Below, piece after piece: positions 1 through 16,515 of a stretch of 64,000 nt of DNA. This DNA comes from Diphasiastrum complanatum (lineage: Eukaryota > Streptophyta > Lycopodiopsida > Lycopodiales > Lycopodiaceae). The stretch is from NCBI GenBank assembly GCA_029204225.1, contig MU832610.1:1-64000 (forward strand), in the 5' to 3' direction. Numbering within the stretch: position 1 is the first letter of the stretch; every line of letters begins with the position of its first letter. A program made the translations under genes and the position numbers. Under the pieces are notes generated by a model that saw only the letters and a list, made by a program, of their open reading frames with translations, made no database searches and was not told the DNA's origin.

Positions 1-161
1 AGAGTGAGAGTTATCATTCAACAAGAATGCAATGAAGTAGAATAATAGCGAATTTGTATAATGAAAGCTTGTAAAAACAACAATCAGACCATAATACAAT
101 TGCGCTGATAAGCATGTGATCCTACTAGCAGATTCAAGACAATTGCTAACGTTATAAAATA

Positions 162-284
<123 letters not shown>

Positions 285-399
285 ATCACCAACTCTGAGG
301 AGTCAGCTATTGATAAAAGACGTTCTCCGCTATCTGACCTTACGTTTCATAATCTTCTCATCCTTATGCCCTTTCTCAATTACATGTATATATACATAT

Positions 400-1443
400 C
401 AGCTGAAGAATCTTGTACTAGCTTAACTTTACAATTACAAGATTGATAACATTTGTAAGACTGATTAGTTCATTGATGGAGCGTGAAGGCTTTCTGGTCT
501 GATAGCAAAAATCTATGCATTTTTGGGCAGACTGGAAATGCGACGCCTTTTGGCCTTTGCCTTTACTTGAGGGCAGCCTTCGGGATTTGTAAGACACCTT
601 CGGCATTTGGAAGACACCTTCGAGATTTGTAACACATTGTCTTTATCTATAGGACACCTTCGGCCTTTTGTAGGGCAAGTGTCACAATTTTCGCATGTGT
701 AAAAACCCGTGTAAAATGCAGTGTCGAGTTTTTCGCCTGTGTAGAAACTCGTATAGATCTGCAGTGTCATAGAAAACTTAGTGTAAAAAAACAATGTCGA
801 GTTTTTCGCATTTTTCGGTTGTGCAAAAATGCGAGTAAAAAATCAAATTGTAGCAACAATTTAATTTTTAGCAAGTTACATTTGAGAGAGTAAAATTAGA
901 GAACGAAAGAGGGCTGTTGGGATGAGTAGAAGTTAGATTAAATTCCAATAGAAAAAGTGCTTGTTTGACAGAAAACAGAGTAAATCTTTGAGATAGAATT
1001 CACAGAGCTGCCAGAAGACTGATCTTTCAAAGATCTAGCCTCAATAGAACTGGCGAATTCTAAGGTGAAGGTTTAGTTGGAAAACAGAGGGTTTAAGACG
1101 GGTTGATTTTTGAAAATCTGAACGGTCAGAATTCACAAAGGTGATAGGCTGAAAGATAATGTTCTGTTATGGCTGCAGACAATCCGACGAATTCTATATA
1201 CCTGATTGGTTGAAAAAAAGTCACTTGGGTCACTTCTTTCAAAGAAAATGCCCAGGTTGACAGTTTTGTTGCTTCCCTCCGGCTTGATGGGTTGCTCAAC
1301 AACTCGTGTAGGACCTGGAGAGAAGACTTGTGCTATAGTGTGAAGAAGAATAGCAGACAAGCATACACACAAGCACATTAGCAATTGGAAAAAGAAAAAG
1401 AAAGCAAACTATGTAAAATTTAAAACGTGACAACGACGCCAAT
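400..1443 (-). mobile_element. leader region of a minus-strand Ty3/gypsy element
   Basis: Read on the minus strand this is the untranslated leader next to an LTR. At about 1426-1443 the minus strand reads TTGGCGTCGTTGTCACG, which resembles the TTGGCGCCGTTG start usual after plant gypsy LTRs (primer-binding site and leader). Bases 930-1390 are clearly related to 55640-56090, which leads into a gypsy gag gene at 55268-54441. Bases 540-830 hold short degenerate repeats built on 'gacaccttcgg' and on 'tttttcgcatt'. No gag survives here. Confidence 0.6.
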
Positions 1444-1445
1444 AT

Positions 1446-2100
1446 TGGAGGTAAATCTATTCAATGCGGTGGCTAGATCTACCCATGGATGTAGTATAGT
1501 GGTAGACAAGTCATCCACTTTCTAAGATCTACATAAAAACTTACAGATGAAAAAAAAAAAAGGAGAGCACCAAGGCTTCCCAAGTGGTGCTCAAAATTAA
1601 ACTTAAACTAAGGCTTGGCTAAGGCTTTTCCAACTAGCCAAGAACCACTAAAGAAACTAAATCTTGCTAAGGCTTACCCAACTAGCAAGGTGCTTAAACT
1701 AAAACCTCTCTAACACCCAAAGGGAATTGAAATAATAATGGAATTGCGACTAACTAAGCAAATAAGCAATACAAGCATGCCACAATAGAAATCCTATGAA
1801 AGGAGGCAAGAGGAGGCCCGTGCACCTTTCCTCATGCTATATGCACCTTCCAAAGGGAACACAATGAAATAACAAGATAATCACAGGCAATTTGTCATAA
1901 TCTCAAAGTGTTATTTACAAGGGAAATGCCTCTCTTCTTATAGCAAAAAGGGCCTTCCATAAGTTTCTACTAACTTATGGAATTAGTCTTTTAAACTTGC
2001 CATTCTAAGGCTCTCTACTTCTAAGTTAGAAAGCTTGAGTATCTAGGTTGAAAGAGCCATCTCTTTTATTGGTGTTCTAAAAGTATTTGTCCTGAAGTGT
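1446..2100 (-). mobile_element. probable LTR of the same gypsy family (minus)
   Basis: The stretch from 1446 to about 2000 matches 56138-56650 with the same order of landmarks: 'ccactttctaag', 'aaggcttacccaactag', 'gaggcaagaggaggccc', 'ccaaagggaacaca', 'cttccataag' and 'aacttatgg'. Its inner boundary is set by the primer-site-like sequence at 1426-1443, with a TG at 1446 (CA on the element's own strand). The outer boundary could not be fixed, so 2100 is only where similarity fades. Confidence 0.55.
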
Positions 2101-2339
2101 GGAAAAGTTTGGTCTTTTTAGGAGACGTTCAATTGTAATTTGGCATTAGGATCTTCGTAAAGCTCAATGGATGCGTCAAGCATGTGCTGGCAAATGAAAA
2201 GGAAAGTCAAATGTGCCTTAACAACATTTTTTGTGGGCTTATGTAACCACATGAAGAATGTATTAACTTGGTTTTGAAGAGAGGTACCAGGGGAAAATGT
2301 ATTTATATTATTCATTATGAACCATACTACATGATCAAA

Positions 2340-3240
2340 CCAGATAATAGAAGAGTTGCTTTTGCATTTATCTCCCCATCAACACTTGAAGAAAGGTCTC
2401 TTCCAGCATTCGGTTAAAACCAGTCTTGAAGTGTCCTCTAACTCTTGGCCATGTTTGCTCAAAAGGATAGTGAGAGGGTTCAAATTTGTTCATTCAAATG
2501 ATGATATCAAAGGCTATAGGGGTGTCAAGAGCATAATTCTTATGTAAAGCAACACATCTACAAGTCTGTACTTCTTTTTCAATTAAATGAGTAAGCATGA
2601 TTCAGCGCTAAATAGGTAAAGGAACAAGAAAATTAATAGTTGGTAACCTCCAAAGTTTGAAAGAGGTGCGAGTGGATTTGAATTCAATGGTTTGTGGCTA
2701 GGGACCATAGGAATTTGGCAACTTTTTGACTGATAGAATCCATAATTGGATTGGTCACCAATATCACAGATGTCTTGGGAGAAGAGCTCAAGTTGTGAGA
2801 TGCTATCCTCATCTAGGTCATCGAAGAATACAAGAGGGTGAGGAGATAAAGGTGTATCACGAGTAGGAGAAGTAGGTTTAACAAGGATGCCACCATTTGC
2901 TTTCTCTAGGCAAGAGAATAGTTTTCTATCATGTGAATTAAAAAACCTCTCTTCTTCTTCAAATTTATCAGCAAAACTAGAAAGTTCACCAAAAAGAGCT
3001 TCCACGGTAGAAAAACCTATCATTTTTTTAACAAAGTCAAGGTAGAACTTAACCTAATGTAAAGTACCAAGGAGGTCAATCAGACATAGTATCTTATCTT
3101 CAGGTCTAGCAACAAAAGAGGTACCTAAGTTTTTTCTTTAGAAGAAAGAAAACCCTTTAGAAGACGTCGATAAGATGAACATGGGTGCTGAAAAAGGTAT
3201 TGTGTTGGCAAGATGGAGTAATGTGAAACTAGATACTATC
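2340..3240. other. no gene recognised
   Basis: A 146-codon open frame runs on the minus strand (2583-3023), with a repeated FG/EE-rich composition and no recognisable domain. It has no paralogue in the window and I cannot separate it from chance or an old retroelement remnant. Nothing else is seen here. Confidence 0.3.
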
Positions 3241-3241
3241 C

Positions 3242-7440
<4,199 letters not shown>

Positions 7441-7450
7441 GTAAATAGTG

Positions 7451-7770
7451 CCCGTCGTTGACGGGCGATGGAGGCCGATCTAGGTGGCGGCCGATGATTT
7501 GGATGATGGCCAATCTTGCACATCTCGCATCTCAAATATCAAACATTTGAATCTTTGGAAAAATTTGAGTCTTTGGAAAAATTCGAGCCTTCAGAAAAAT
7601 TCGAGCCTTTGGAAAAATTTGAGTCTTCGAAAAAATTCTAGTCGTTGGAAAATAAAATCGAGTCTTTTGAAAAATTTGAGTCTTCGGAAAAATTCGAGTC
7701 TTTTGAAAAATTCGACTTGACAGTACAAATTTTCCTTCAATCCTTTCGAAAAATTCGAGTCTTTGGAAAA
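7451..7770. repeat. minisatellite unit 1: palindromic head plus short 17-18 bp array
   Basis: The unit starts with the palindrome CCCGTC-GTT-GACGGG (7451-7465), continues with about 90 bp of unique sequence, and then an array of roughly 17-18 bp units with consensus near AAAAATTCGAGTCTTTG. The same head recurs at 8143, so this is the first of two copies of a larger unit. The heads are about 694 bp apart. Confidence 0.85.
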
Positions 7771-8142
7771 ATTTGATCCTTTGAGATTAAAGATAGTGAG
7801 TTTGGGCTTGTGGTTAAACATTTATGAAAATTGTGGGCCAAGATAGAGATTTGAAGGATTGAAAAAAAGAAGAAGCAAGTTTAGGTAGTCAAGAAAAATT
7901 TTATGTTCATGATTATGGGTAAAACTTTGGTAATTCAAAATAAATAAAAAAAGCCATGTAATAAAGATTATTGGCTAAAGTTTAAAACACATTGAAATGT
8001 GTGAAGAAAATAAAACCATAACTTCAAACTTCAAATATTTGAATTTAGAGAAAGATATTTGGGACCCACCCCCCAATGCACACAATGTGCAAATGTATGG
8101 GGATATGCACTTTTCTCATACATGCATCATTTTTTCCATCAG

Positions 8143-9415
8143 TGCCTGTTGTTGACGGGCAATGACAGCCGATCTAGGTGACGACCGATGATTTGGATGA
8201 TGGCCAATCTCGCACATCTCGAATTTTGAATATCTAACAATCGAATCTTTGGAAAAATTCGAATCCTTGAAAAAATTTGTGTCCTTGACAAAAATTCAAG
8301 TCTTAAAAAAAAATCGAGCCTTCGAAAAATTTGAATCTTACAAAACAAAAAATCGAGTATTTTGAAAAAATTTAGTCTTTGGAAAAATTCGAGTTGACAG
8401 TTCGGTCCTTCGAAAAAATTCGAGTCTTTGAAAAAACTCGAATCTTTCCAAAATTTGAGTATTTGAAAAAAATTTTGAGTCTTCGAAAAAATTGGAGTTT
8501 TCAGAAAAATTTGAGTAATTGGAAAAAATTCGAGTGGTTGGAAAATATCGAGTCATAATAAAAATTCGAGTTATTTGAAAAATTCAATCCTTTGAAAAAA
8601 TTCAAGTTATTGGAAAAATTCGATCCTCTGAAAAAATTCGAGTCATTCCAAAATTCGAGTCGTTTCAAAAATTCGAGTCATTCCAAAAATTTGAGTCGTT
8701 GGAAAAATTCGATTCATTGGAAAAATTCGAGTCTTTCGAAAAAAGTTCGAGTCTTTCTAAAAATAAGAGTGTCGAAAAATTCGAGTTGTTTCAAAAATCG
8801 AATCTTTACAAATATTTGATCCATTGAAAAAATTTGGAATAAAAAAAATCAAGTCTTTCCGAAAATTCGACTCCTTTCAAAAATTTGAGTCTTTCGAAAA
8901 AAAATCGAGTCATCAAAAAAATTCGAGTCGTTCCAAAAATTCGAATCTTCTAAGAAATTCGAGTTTTTTCAAAAATTTGAGTCATCAAAAAAATTCGAGT
9001 TATTCCAAAAATTCGAGTCGTCCGAAAAATTCGAATATTTCAAGCAATTCGAGTTTTTTCAGAAATTGGAGTAATCGGAAAAATTCGAGTCGTTCCAAAA
9101 GTTCGAGTCGTTGAAAAATTCAATTCATTGAAAAATTCGAGTCTTTTGAAAAAATTAAATCTTTCTAAAAATTCGAGTCGTTCCAATAAATCGAGTCTCG
9201 AAAAATTCGAGTCGTCCCAAAAATTCTGGTTTTTCCAAAAATTTGATTCATTGGAAAAATTTGAGTCTCGAGTCTTTCCAAAAATTTGAGTCGTTCCAAA
9301 AATTCAAGCCATTCGAAAAATTTGAGTCTTCCAAAAAATTCAAGTCATCAGAAAAATTTGAGTCATTTGAAAAATTTGAGTCGTTCAAAAAATTCGAGTC
9401 TTACGAACGTCGAAT
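8143..9415. repeat. minisatellite unit 2: long 17-18 bp AAAAATTCGAGTC array
   Basis: The second head (8143-8250; one palindrome arm has a mismatch) is followed by about 1.1 kb of imperfect 17-18 bp units, consensus near AAAAATTCGAGTCGTTC. The phase is often broken by one or two bases. The unit length makes open frames rich in FEKFES or KNSSRSKNSS on both strands. These are artefacts of the repeat and not proteins. Confidence 0.92.
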
Positions 9416-9419
9416 GCAG

Positions 9420-11655
9420 TCAAAAGTTAAACTAAAGTTTCGAGACAATCCCCCATATTTCACACTCTTGTCACTTTATCTAATCCCCTCTTTTTTTACC
9501 TCTATTCCTCTCATTTCTTCCACTCATCATTGCGTGCATTCCCATCGAGGTTATTCTCCATTTTCCTCGTCTTTGAGATGCGCTCCTACCTCCCACCCCC
9601 GCTCTAGAAAACTTTATCAATTATCACCCTACCTCGTGCTTTTTTTGGTACTATAACTTTTTCGTTTTTAATAAACTCCCTCTCTTTTCATTCTCATATT
9701 CAAGATTTAGAATTACTCCTAGTTTCGAATCTTCCCAAGTACCTCCACCCGGTGTTTGAGAAAGTCTGAATAATCCAAGAATGAAATCAATAGCTTTCTC
9801 AAAAAAATTAACATGAAATTTTTTTTGTTAGATTTTTTATGCCTTAATCTCAAGTTTTGTAAAGAAAAACTGGCAACTATGAGTACCTTCATCATTAGGA
9901 TCCAAAACACTTATTAAAATATAAGTTTTTTGCAAGAAAACCTCAAAAAAAATTTTAGAACACTGCCTCCACCCCACATTCGACTCAATTTTCTGACCCA
10001 ATGGTAAAAAAATTCGACTCCTTGGTCGGATCAGGTCAAGTCGAAATTTTTCGACCCTTGGTCGGGTCGGGTCGGGTCGGAACACAAAATCATCCTACTT
10101 GATGAGTTAGAGTTCTGAAGTGATTTTCAAGTCTGTTTTGGGACAATATAGGGATATTATCTGCAAATAACAACAATGTATATCTGTCCTAATTTGATTG
10201 TTGTGAAGGCTTATTAAAACCAAAAGCGCCAATAGATGTAAAAGCAATCACATGATGTTGTTTGAGCTTTGTGAACAAAAATTAGCTACAATTTGGTCCA
10301 TTTGCATAAAGAGACGAAAACGTTACCATGATAAACAACATTCAACTTCAGCTATCATACACAACGCGGTTGTGATCAACTTCGCTTTATTATTTGAAGA
10401 CAAAAATCAACGTCCTCTCATCCAGAATATGTTTATGAATTACGCAGAAATGTTTATAATAGTTCTCTATTCCTTAAATATAAAGATAGTGGAAATTGGA
10501 TTTCAGAAAGACTTCACAACTTGATGGATGAAAATTAGGTGAACATTGTTATAGTAGACAGTTTTTGAGCAAGCTGATCATATAGTTGATAAGCAGTAGC
10601 CCCAGAATCACAATATCCTTAGTATCGGGAGCCACAGGGACTATGCCTTGTTCAATGAGGCAAGGTAGATACAACGTAAGAGCAAGACATAAAGATGTCG
10701 AATGATAGAATACATATAGTGGCTTAAAGTTTTTATCTGTATCTTGAGACCATAAAATATAGAAATCGCTGATAATACACAGTGGAGGAGGAGCAAAACT
10801 CCATCTCTTCTCTTATATCAAAGATAAGTACATCTCAAAATTGCTAAGAGAATTACTGCTACTATCAATCTCGCTATTACACCTCCTCTCGATTGATGAT
10901 TTTTGCCAGTAGGCGCAGTGGAAAAGCCTGCACACAGAATACCAAAATGTAAGTCTGACATTAAGTCTGCAGGGCTTCTAGTTGTGCTTACAACTCAGGT
11001 ATGTATATAGCTCAGGAGTCCTTAATTTGTGCTTCGTGATCGCCTTCATGCAAGAGTTTCTCATGTTTGATATTGTCTTTTGAGAACAACTTCAGCCAAG
11101 TTTGGATTTTTTTTTCCCTTTACAAATTTGGGTTTTTGATTTGAATCATTTTTTGCCAATTTTGGCTCACAAAACAGGCATCAGAGACCAAGCATTTAGT
11201 GTTTTGAACGATTCATGATATGTCAAGGCCAAATGAGTATAGAATCTTTGGTCAAGCCAAGATAATTCATCGAAGGTGCCATATATTCATATAATATGTA
11301 AAATCTTCTAGGATAGCACCAAATTATCCTATCCTATGTCTGAGAGCTAAACATGTACTACTCTTTTTTTCTTAAACCTTTATAAAACATTGTGACGATC
11401 CTCATATAAGCTTTTCTGATAAGAATATTGTATCGCTACTTGCACTCTTTTTTTATTGACAAAATTGAGCTCAAAACTTGCTAATCTAGGAGAAATGTAA
11501 ATTCTGAAATTCTTGTAACACTCTTAACGTACAGTTAGATAAAGAGTCCACTAGAAAAGCCAGGAATCCTTTTTGTTCATACAATCTACAATCTCACATA
11601 CAATCTGCAAGTTGGCATACGATTATCAGGGAGCATACGATTAGGAATTGTAGTA
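9420..11655. other. no gene recognised
   Basis: Intergenic sequence. A short run of 'ggtcgggtcggg' units sits at 10050-10080. Open frames such as 10252-10524 show no domain. Confidence 0.4.
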
Positions 11656-11660
11656 AAATC

Positions 11661-12112
11661 TTCATAGAGTATACAATTAGGAAGTTTTACTTCTATCTTT
11701 AATCAAAAATGCGCAAATAGAAACATACATATATCTGGATTCGGGTTTTTGATAGAAATAGGTATCGTACCTGCAAACACACCTGCAAACTGGCAAACAC
11801 ACCTGTAGATGCGAACACACCTGCAACTGAAAAACACATCTACAAATGCGAACACACCTGCAAACTGGCAAACACACCTGCTAAATCTTCATAGAGTATA
11901 CAATTAGGAAGTTTTACTTCTATCTTTAATCAGAAACACGCGAATAGAAACATACATATATTTGGATTCGGGTTTTTGATAGAAATAGGTATCATACCTA
12001 CAAACACACTTGCAAACTGACAAACACACCTGCAAACTGTAGAACACACCTGCAAATGCAAACACACTTGCAAACTGGCAAACACACCTGCAAATGCGAG
12101 CACACCTGCAAA
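11661..12112. repeat. 226-bp tandem duplication with CACACCTGCAAA minisatellite
   Basis: The stretch starting 'cttcatagagtatacaatta' occurs at 11661 and again at 11887, giving two head-to-tail copies of about 226 bp. The second half of each copy is itself a minisatellite of roughly 20 bp units (AACACACCTGCAAACTGGC), which continues to about 12125. Apparent Cys-rich proteins on the minus strand here are translations of this repeat. Confidence 0.85.
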
Positions 12113-12412
12113 TGCGAACCTGCACTAAATCCACAAATTGTTAGCATATGCACTTCAAATATCTACATACGCTTATTAGAGAAAAAGAATCAAATAGTAG
12201 TCTCTCACATAAAATTGTACATAAGTTTAAATATACATATAGATACATTGTGACGTGTTAAGCTAGTGGCAGTCGAGTACATACAACATATACAACGTAG
12301 CAGTGATGGTTAGGCAATGCCAAGAATGGGGAGAGCCCCACAAGATGTCACTTCACAACTATTGGGAATCGAGGCGAAGCCTGACACAAGACACACTTAA
12401 CACCTTTACCCA

Positions 12413-12433
12413 CCCCCCCCCCCCCCCCCCCCC
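12413..12433. repeat. poly-C tract
   Basis: Twenty-one consecutive C residues. Confidence 0.97.
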
Positions 12434-12591
12434 GTCAAATTGACAAAGGAATAAATTTTTCAACAAGTTGTAGAGTCAGCTGGCTGATGTAGCGGAAAGG
12501 AGGTCCCTCGAAAATGTATTCTTAAATGAGATAGTGACCCCTTATGTCTTCGTCTTCTGCTTCATGATCGGAATCCAGAATCAGGGCAAGG

Positions 12592-12787
12592 ATGGAGGGC
12601 GGAACTACGCGCATGGGGAGCAGATCCTCGACGCGGCATGGGCCAGCAGCGGTGTTTCAAGGGCCGGTCAGGCGATGGCGCAAGTCCTGGACTAAGGTTT
12701 CTTCATCCTCTTCTGCTGCAGCAACGCATGCAGCAGCATCTCGTGTTCTTCTGTACAAATGGATTCCGATTCCATCATCTTCTACAG
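12592..12787 (+). CDS. probable first exon of a BCL7-domain homologue
   Basis: The ATG at 12592 opens a 65-codon exon ending at a good donor (ctacag|gtgggc, 12787/12788; phase 1). The sequence is GC-richer than its surroundings. The product reads GPVRRWRKSWTKV near residue 25, then a Ser/Ala spacer, then LLYKWIPI near residue 53. This matches the start of the BCL7 domain, whose animal members have the pattern R-K-W-x-K-x-W-V-x-V followed by YKWVPV. Plant BCL7-domain homologues are accessory subunits of SWI/SNF (BRM-class) chromatin remodellers in the nucleus. I could not find an exon 2 of suitable phase. The acidic exons at 26494 and 29773 may belong to the same gene, which is inference. It could also be an isolated exon left by a rearrangement. 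Confidence 0.5.
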
Positions 12788-12814
12788 GTGGGCTAGAGTT
12801 TTCCGGTTTTTCAT

Positions 12815-13800
12815 CCTTTTGCAGGGTTTATATACTCCTTATAAGGTTGTGAAATCAAACGGCAGGTTTTCAAGGTTTTGTGTGATTGTTGTAAGGTGGT
12901 GAGAGAATTAGCAGGACACGTAGACTAAGGTTTTGACTTTTTTGCAAGGTTTTGCTTGATCCTTATTTTTTTGCGAGATAGTTGGCAGGATCTTTTACTA
13001 CAGTTATGCTTAGGCCAGGATTTGGATCCTCTTACAAGGTTTTGTTTGATTCTTATAAGGTTGCGAGCTTCTACTACAGTTAAGCTTAGGCCAGAGTACA
13101 AGGTTATGTCTTATTCTTATAAGATTGTGAGATTGTTGACAGGATCTTGAGGCTAGGGTTCTGAGACATTTTGGACCCTTTTGCAAGGTTATGTTTAATT
13201 CTTGTGTGAGGATATTGGCAGAATCTTTTGCACTGCTTAGACTAGGGTTTTGACATTATTTTAATCCTTTTACAAGGTTTTGTTTACTTCTTATGAGGTT
13301 GTGACGGGATCTTTTACACTCTTAGTCTCGGACTAGGTTTTAACATTTTTTTCAATCCTTTTACATGGTTCTGCTTAATTCTTATGAGGTTATGGGATAG
13401 TTGGTAGGGTCTTCTACCACTATTAGGCGTAGACTAGGGTTTTGGCCCTTCCGCAAGTCTCTGTTCAACTCTTGTAAAGCTGTGAGATAATTGTCAGGAT
13501 CTTCTACTGCAGCTAGGCTTAGGCTAGATGTTTAACCCTTTTAAACCCTTTTGTTTTGTCAACTTTTTATGAGGTTTTGAGATAATTTGTAGGATCTTCT
13601 ACTACAATCAGGCTATGACCAACTTCTGAACCTTTGTAAACATTTTGTTAGGTTTGTTTGAATCTAAAAAAAGCTGGCTTATACCTGGGTTTTGATCTCT
13701 TTTTGGGATCGTTTTGACTAATTGCTATAACATTGTGAGATAATTGGTTGGATCTTCTACTATATTTAAGTTTAGACTAGGGTCTGGACCTATGTTGCAT
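12815..13800. repeat. ~115-bp degenerate minisatellite
   Basis: Eight or so imperfect copies follow one another. Each contains in order 'ccttttgcaaggttttg', 'ttcttatgaggttgtgag', 'ttggcaggatcttctac' and 'ggcttagactagggtttt'. Unit length varies from about 100 to 130 bp. The array begins about 30 bp after the donor of the BCL7-like exon, so it would lie in intron 1 of that gene. No open frame runs through it. Confidence 0.8.
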
Positions 13801-14089
13801 AGGAACAATGTTTTGGAATGCTTGCTTAGAATGCAACATTCCATAACACTAAACATTGTGTAATTAGTGATGTTTTTTTTTTAAAAACGAGGGTTTTAAA
13901 ACTCAATTTAGGCTAAGTGGGCTACTTATTTTTGTGACAAGAAGTGTAGTAGGAGCAATAAGTGGGAGATCTTGGCAAGGGTGGAGTCTATGCGATTGTT
14001 ATCACATAGGGATGGAGATTCTTACATCTTGTTACAATTTTTAGATAGTGTGTGGAGAAATAACAACAAAACACAATTTTCAGTTGGTT

Positions 14090-14445
14090 TCCATTGTTAT
14101 CATTATTATTATTTTTTCTTTCTTCTGGCTGATTGTCATTTGCTTCTTAGTCAACACTGGGTTTATCCAGGAGAATCTGGATTCTTTTGAAACCGCAAAG
14201 CTATCCAATTGCCACTCTAACCCTTCTCGAGTCATGGATAGGAGCATAATATCATCTGCATAAAGAAGAGTAGAGATTAGAAGGTCACATAAAGCACATC
14301 CCACTCCACAATCCTGCTTTTTAATATGCTCCAACTTGTTGATATTTAAGCCAAACAAGTGAGGAGAAAGTGAGTAGCCTGGCTTCACTTCAATAGTGCT
14401 ATCTTGAAGTTGTGGGAGATGCCCTCCTTTGATTGAAACACGCAA
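14090..14445 (-). pseudogene. LINE-type (non-LTR) reverse transcriptase fragment
   Basis: The minus-strand frame carries VKPGYSLSPHLFGLNINKLE followed by LLYADDIMLLS and then a lysine-rich segment. This is the palm of plant LINE reverse transcriptases: the G-x-x-QG-x-PLSP-x-LF block, then the catalytic YADD box. Only about 120 residues remain. The start and the rest of the element are missing, and the fragment abuts a copia gag piece at 14460. It is a dead fossil. Confidence 0.75.
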
Positions 14446-14459
14446 ACACCGTCCAATAA

Positions 14460-14860
14460 AGAGCCATGACTACCATAGGAAAGTTTTGATATGCTAGATT
14501 CAAGCTATTAAGAATAATTGAAACAAGAACATTGTCGGTAACAAATTCTCCTAGGCAGTCAATTGATCTTTTAGATCTTTCACCCTAGTCATATAGTTTG
14601 TAATCGACTCTTCGGAAGCCATCTTCAGAGTATGTAGCTTATTATTTAGAAAATGGCACTCGTGATTGATTAGTAGCTTCATGCATATTTTTATAAGAAT
14701 GTCCCAGCCTCCAGGCCTCCTTAGGTCGTGCAACACTTCTAATAAGCAGAATAATATTATCTTTCATGGAAAGATTGATGAGGTGATGTTCACGATGCAC
14801 TCTCTTCATAAAAGTAAGATAACTACGTCTCCTTCTTATGTGGCACAAATTTGAATTTTT
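14460..14860 (-). pseudogene. copia-type gag (UBN2) fragment
   Basis: Minus-strand frames read ASEESITNYMTRVKDLKDQL and then, after a frameshift, LGEFVTDNVLVSIILNSL. This is the middle of the copia gag (UBN2 domain), and it closely parallels the gag piece at 19161-19350. Frameshifts show it is dead. No LTR is attached. Confidence 0.65.
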
Positions 14861-16090
14861 TGCTTGAATTATCAGCTTCTATTGGTCTCTCGAGTGTCAA
14901 ACTTAGAACCAAATGAATAGGATGGTGGTCAGAGACTAGCTATTTTCTTACCTGGAAATTCTCTTGAGTAGTCTTTTGCTCATTATACCCTAACTTCTTG
15001 TCAACTTTTGGCTTCAAGCTTGCTAATTTTGAGCATAGTGTGGGATGTAAGCTCTTTTCTAGTGACCTCATGTGTCCAAGTTAGAGTCACGTTAAGTGTG
15101 TTCAATTTTGTTTTTGTGTGTCAGAAGACATAATTCTCTACGATTGTTGCATCAAATATTGATTTTACAATGATTTTTGCTTTATTTTATTTAGTTGGCT
15201 TGTATAAGTTACACAAACATTTTGGTAACACATGGGCACTCAATGATAGCATTTGAATACTCTTCTCATGAGTTTACTTATTTTATATATCTACTAATTC
15301 TTTGAGTTTTTTTGTAACATGTTATGGTGCGAGTAGATTTGTTGGATTGTTTAGGCAATTTGATTTGGTTGTTTTACTTCATAACTTGATTGAGTTGTGT
15401 TGGAGTTACAAAAGTAGTTTTGATGTCTACCATGGATTTGATTTTGCCAAGTTTTTGTAATTTTGTAGTTGTTTAAGCTCTATCAAAGTTTAATAGCTAA
15501 AAGTAGCCATACACTTGTTTGCTATATAGCAGGCAAAGAAGAAATAATTGAGGAGGCTCCTATCAAACCTGTGCGGTACCTACCTGTAGGTACCTAGCCT
15601 TCTGCATATTCTATTTCAAGTTGTGTGTTCTAGTTAGAGAAAGCATTGGTACTAAAAGAATTTTAAAGTGACAATCGACTTGTAAGACGTTTATTTGTTT
15701 CTTGTTGAACGCTTTATTGAGTGCCAATTTTGGAGTAGGTTTATAGCTAATGAACTATAATGGCAACAAGCTAACAAGTTAGTAAAAATTCAGGTTTTGG
15801 AATCCATGTTTTCTTGTGTCTCTTTTTAACTTTTTTCTAATGCATTGTGAGTAGGCTAAGATGATGAAGTACCTAGGGAGAAGCAACATAAGGCCATAAG
15901 CAAGAATCAAGACGGAAGTTGATATTGGACTTGGAGTTAACATTTGGATGTTAGAAGCTTGCATGTTTGTTGATGCATTTCACAAGTGATTGGAAGGTCC
16001 ATATATTTTAGGATAGTAACAAATATAATAAAGGAGACATGCGATTATGTCCTATTTTTTGTAATGTAAATGTAAGTATTTTACGTGAGA
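14861..16090. other. no gene recognised
   Basis: No supported gene. A 20 bp inverted repeat with perfect 9 bp arms (GGTACCTAC-CT-GTAGGTACC) lies at 15575-15594. Confidence 0.4.
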
Positions 16091-16129
16091 GTTTCCAAAT
16101 CCAGGAAAGATAAGTCTATTTTATGTAGA

Positions 16130-16513
16130 ATTTATTGCTAGAATCTGAGTGATTCTCAAACTAGGAGTAGACTAATCTTATTAGTACTCACAAAACACCA
16201 AACACAAGAGGAAGAAGATGAATCACAGGAGCAATGATTTGAGATGATTTGAATTGAATCCATAATGAAGGAGGGTGCCCATTTGCTCTTTTAGGGACTA
16301 GCCTCGCTTTAAAGCAATAACAATTTGCCTACTATACTAAAGCAAAAGCTATTTATGCTAATTATGATGACTCAAAATAGCAATCTATGCTAACTTGATC
16401 ATAAGATAGTATTCTATACTATTCTAGACTTGGACTTATACTAAAAATAGAAATAGGCCTTCTATCTCGCAGGCTGGCCTCTACAATTAATCAATTAACC
16501 ATTAATTCTAACA
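16130..16513 (-). mobile_element. putative 3' LTR of copia element (minus)
   Basis: On the minus strand a purine tract (AAGGGGGAG, plus 16514-16522) immediately precedes TGTTAGAATTAATGG, the expected polypurine tract and TG start of a 3' LTR. The sequence does not visibly match the element's 5' LTR at 19386-19779 beyond the first bases, and its far end is not defined. Either the LTRs come from two families or this is not the partner. Confidence 0.45.
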
Positions 16514-16515
16514 CT

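Noticed and set aside
7484-9656. Several 60-140 codon frames rich in FEKFES or KNSSRSKNSS
   Set aside because: They follow the minisatellite unit and appear on both strands; no start context or codon bias.
10252-10524. 90-codon plus-strand frame
   Set aside because: No domain, no paralogue in the window, and average AT-rich composition.
11677-12134. Cys-rich repeated minus-strand peptides; also considered a CRISPR-like array because of spaced short repeats
   Set aside because: Repeats are contiguous and imperfect without unique spacers, in a plant genome; the peptides come from the CACACCTG minisatellite.
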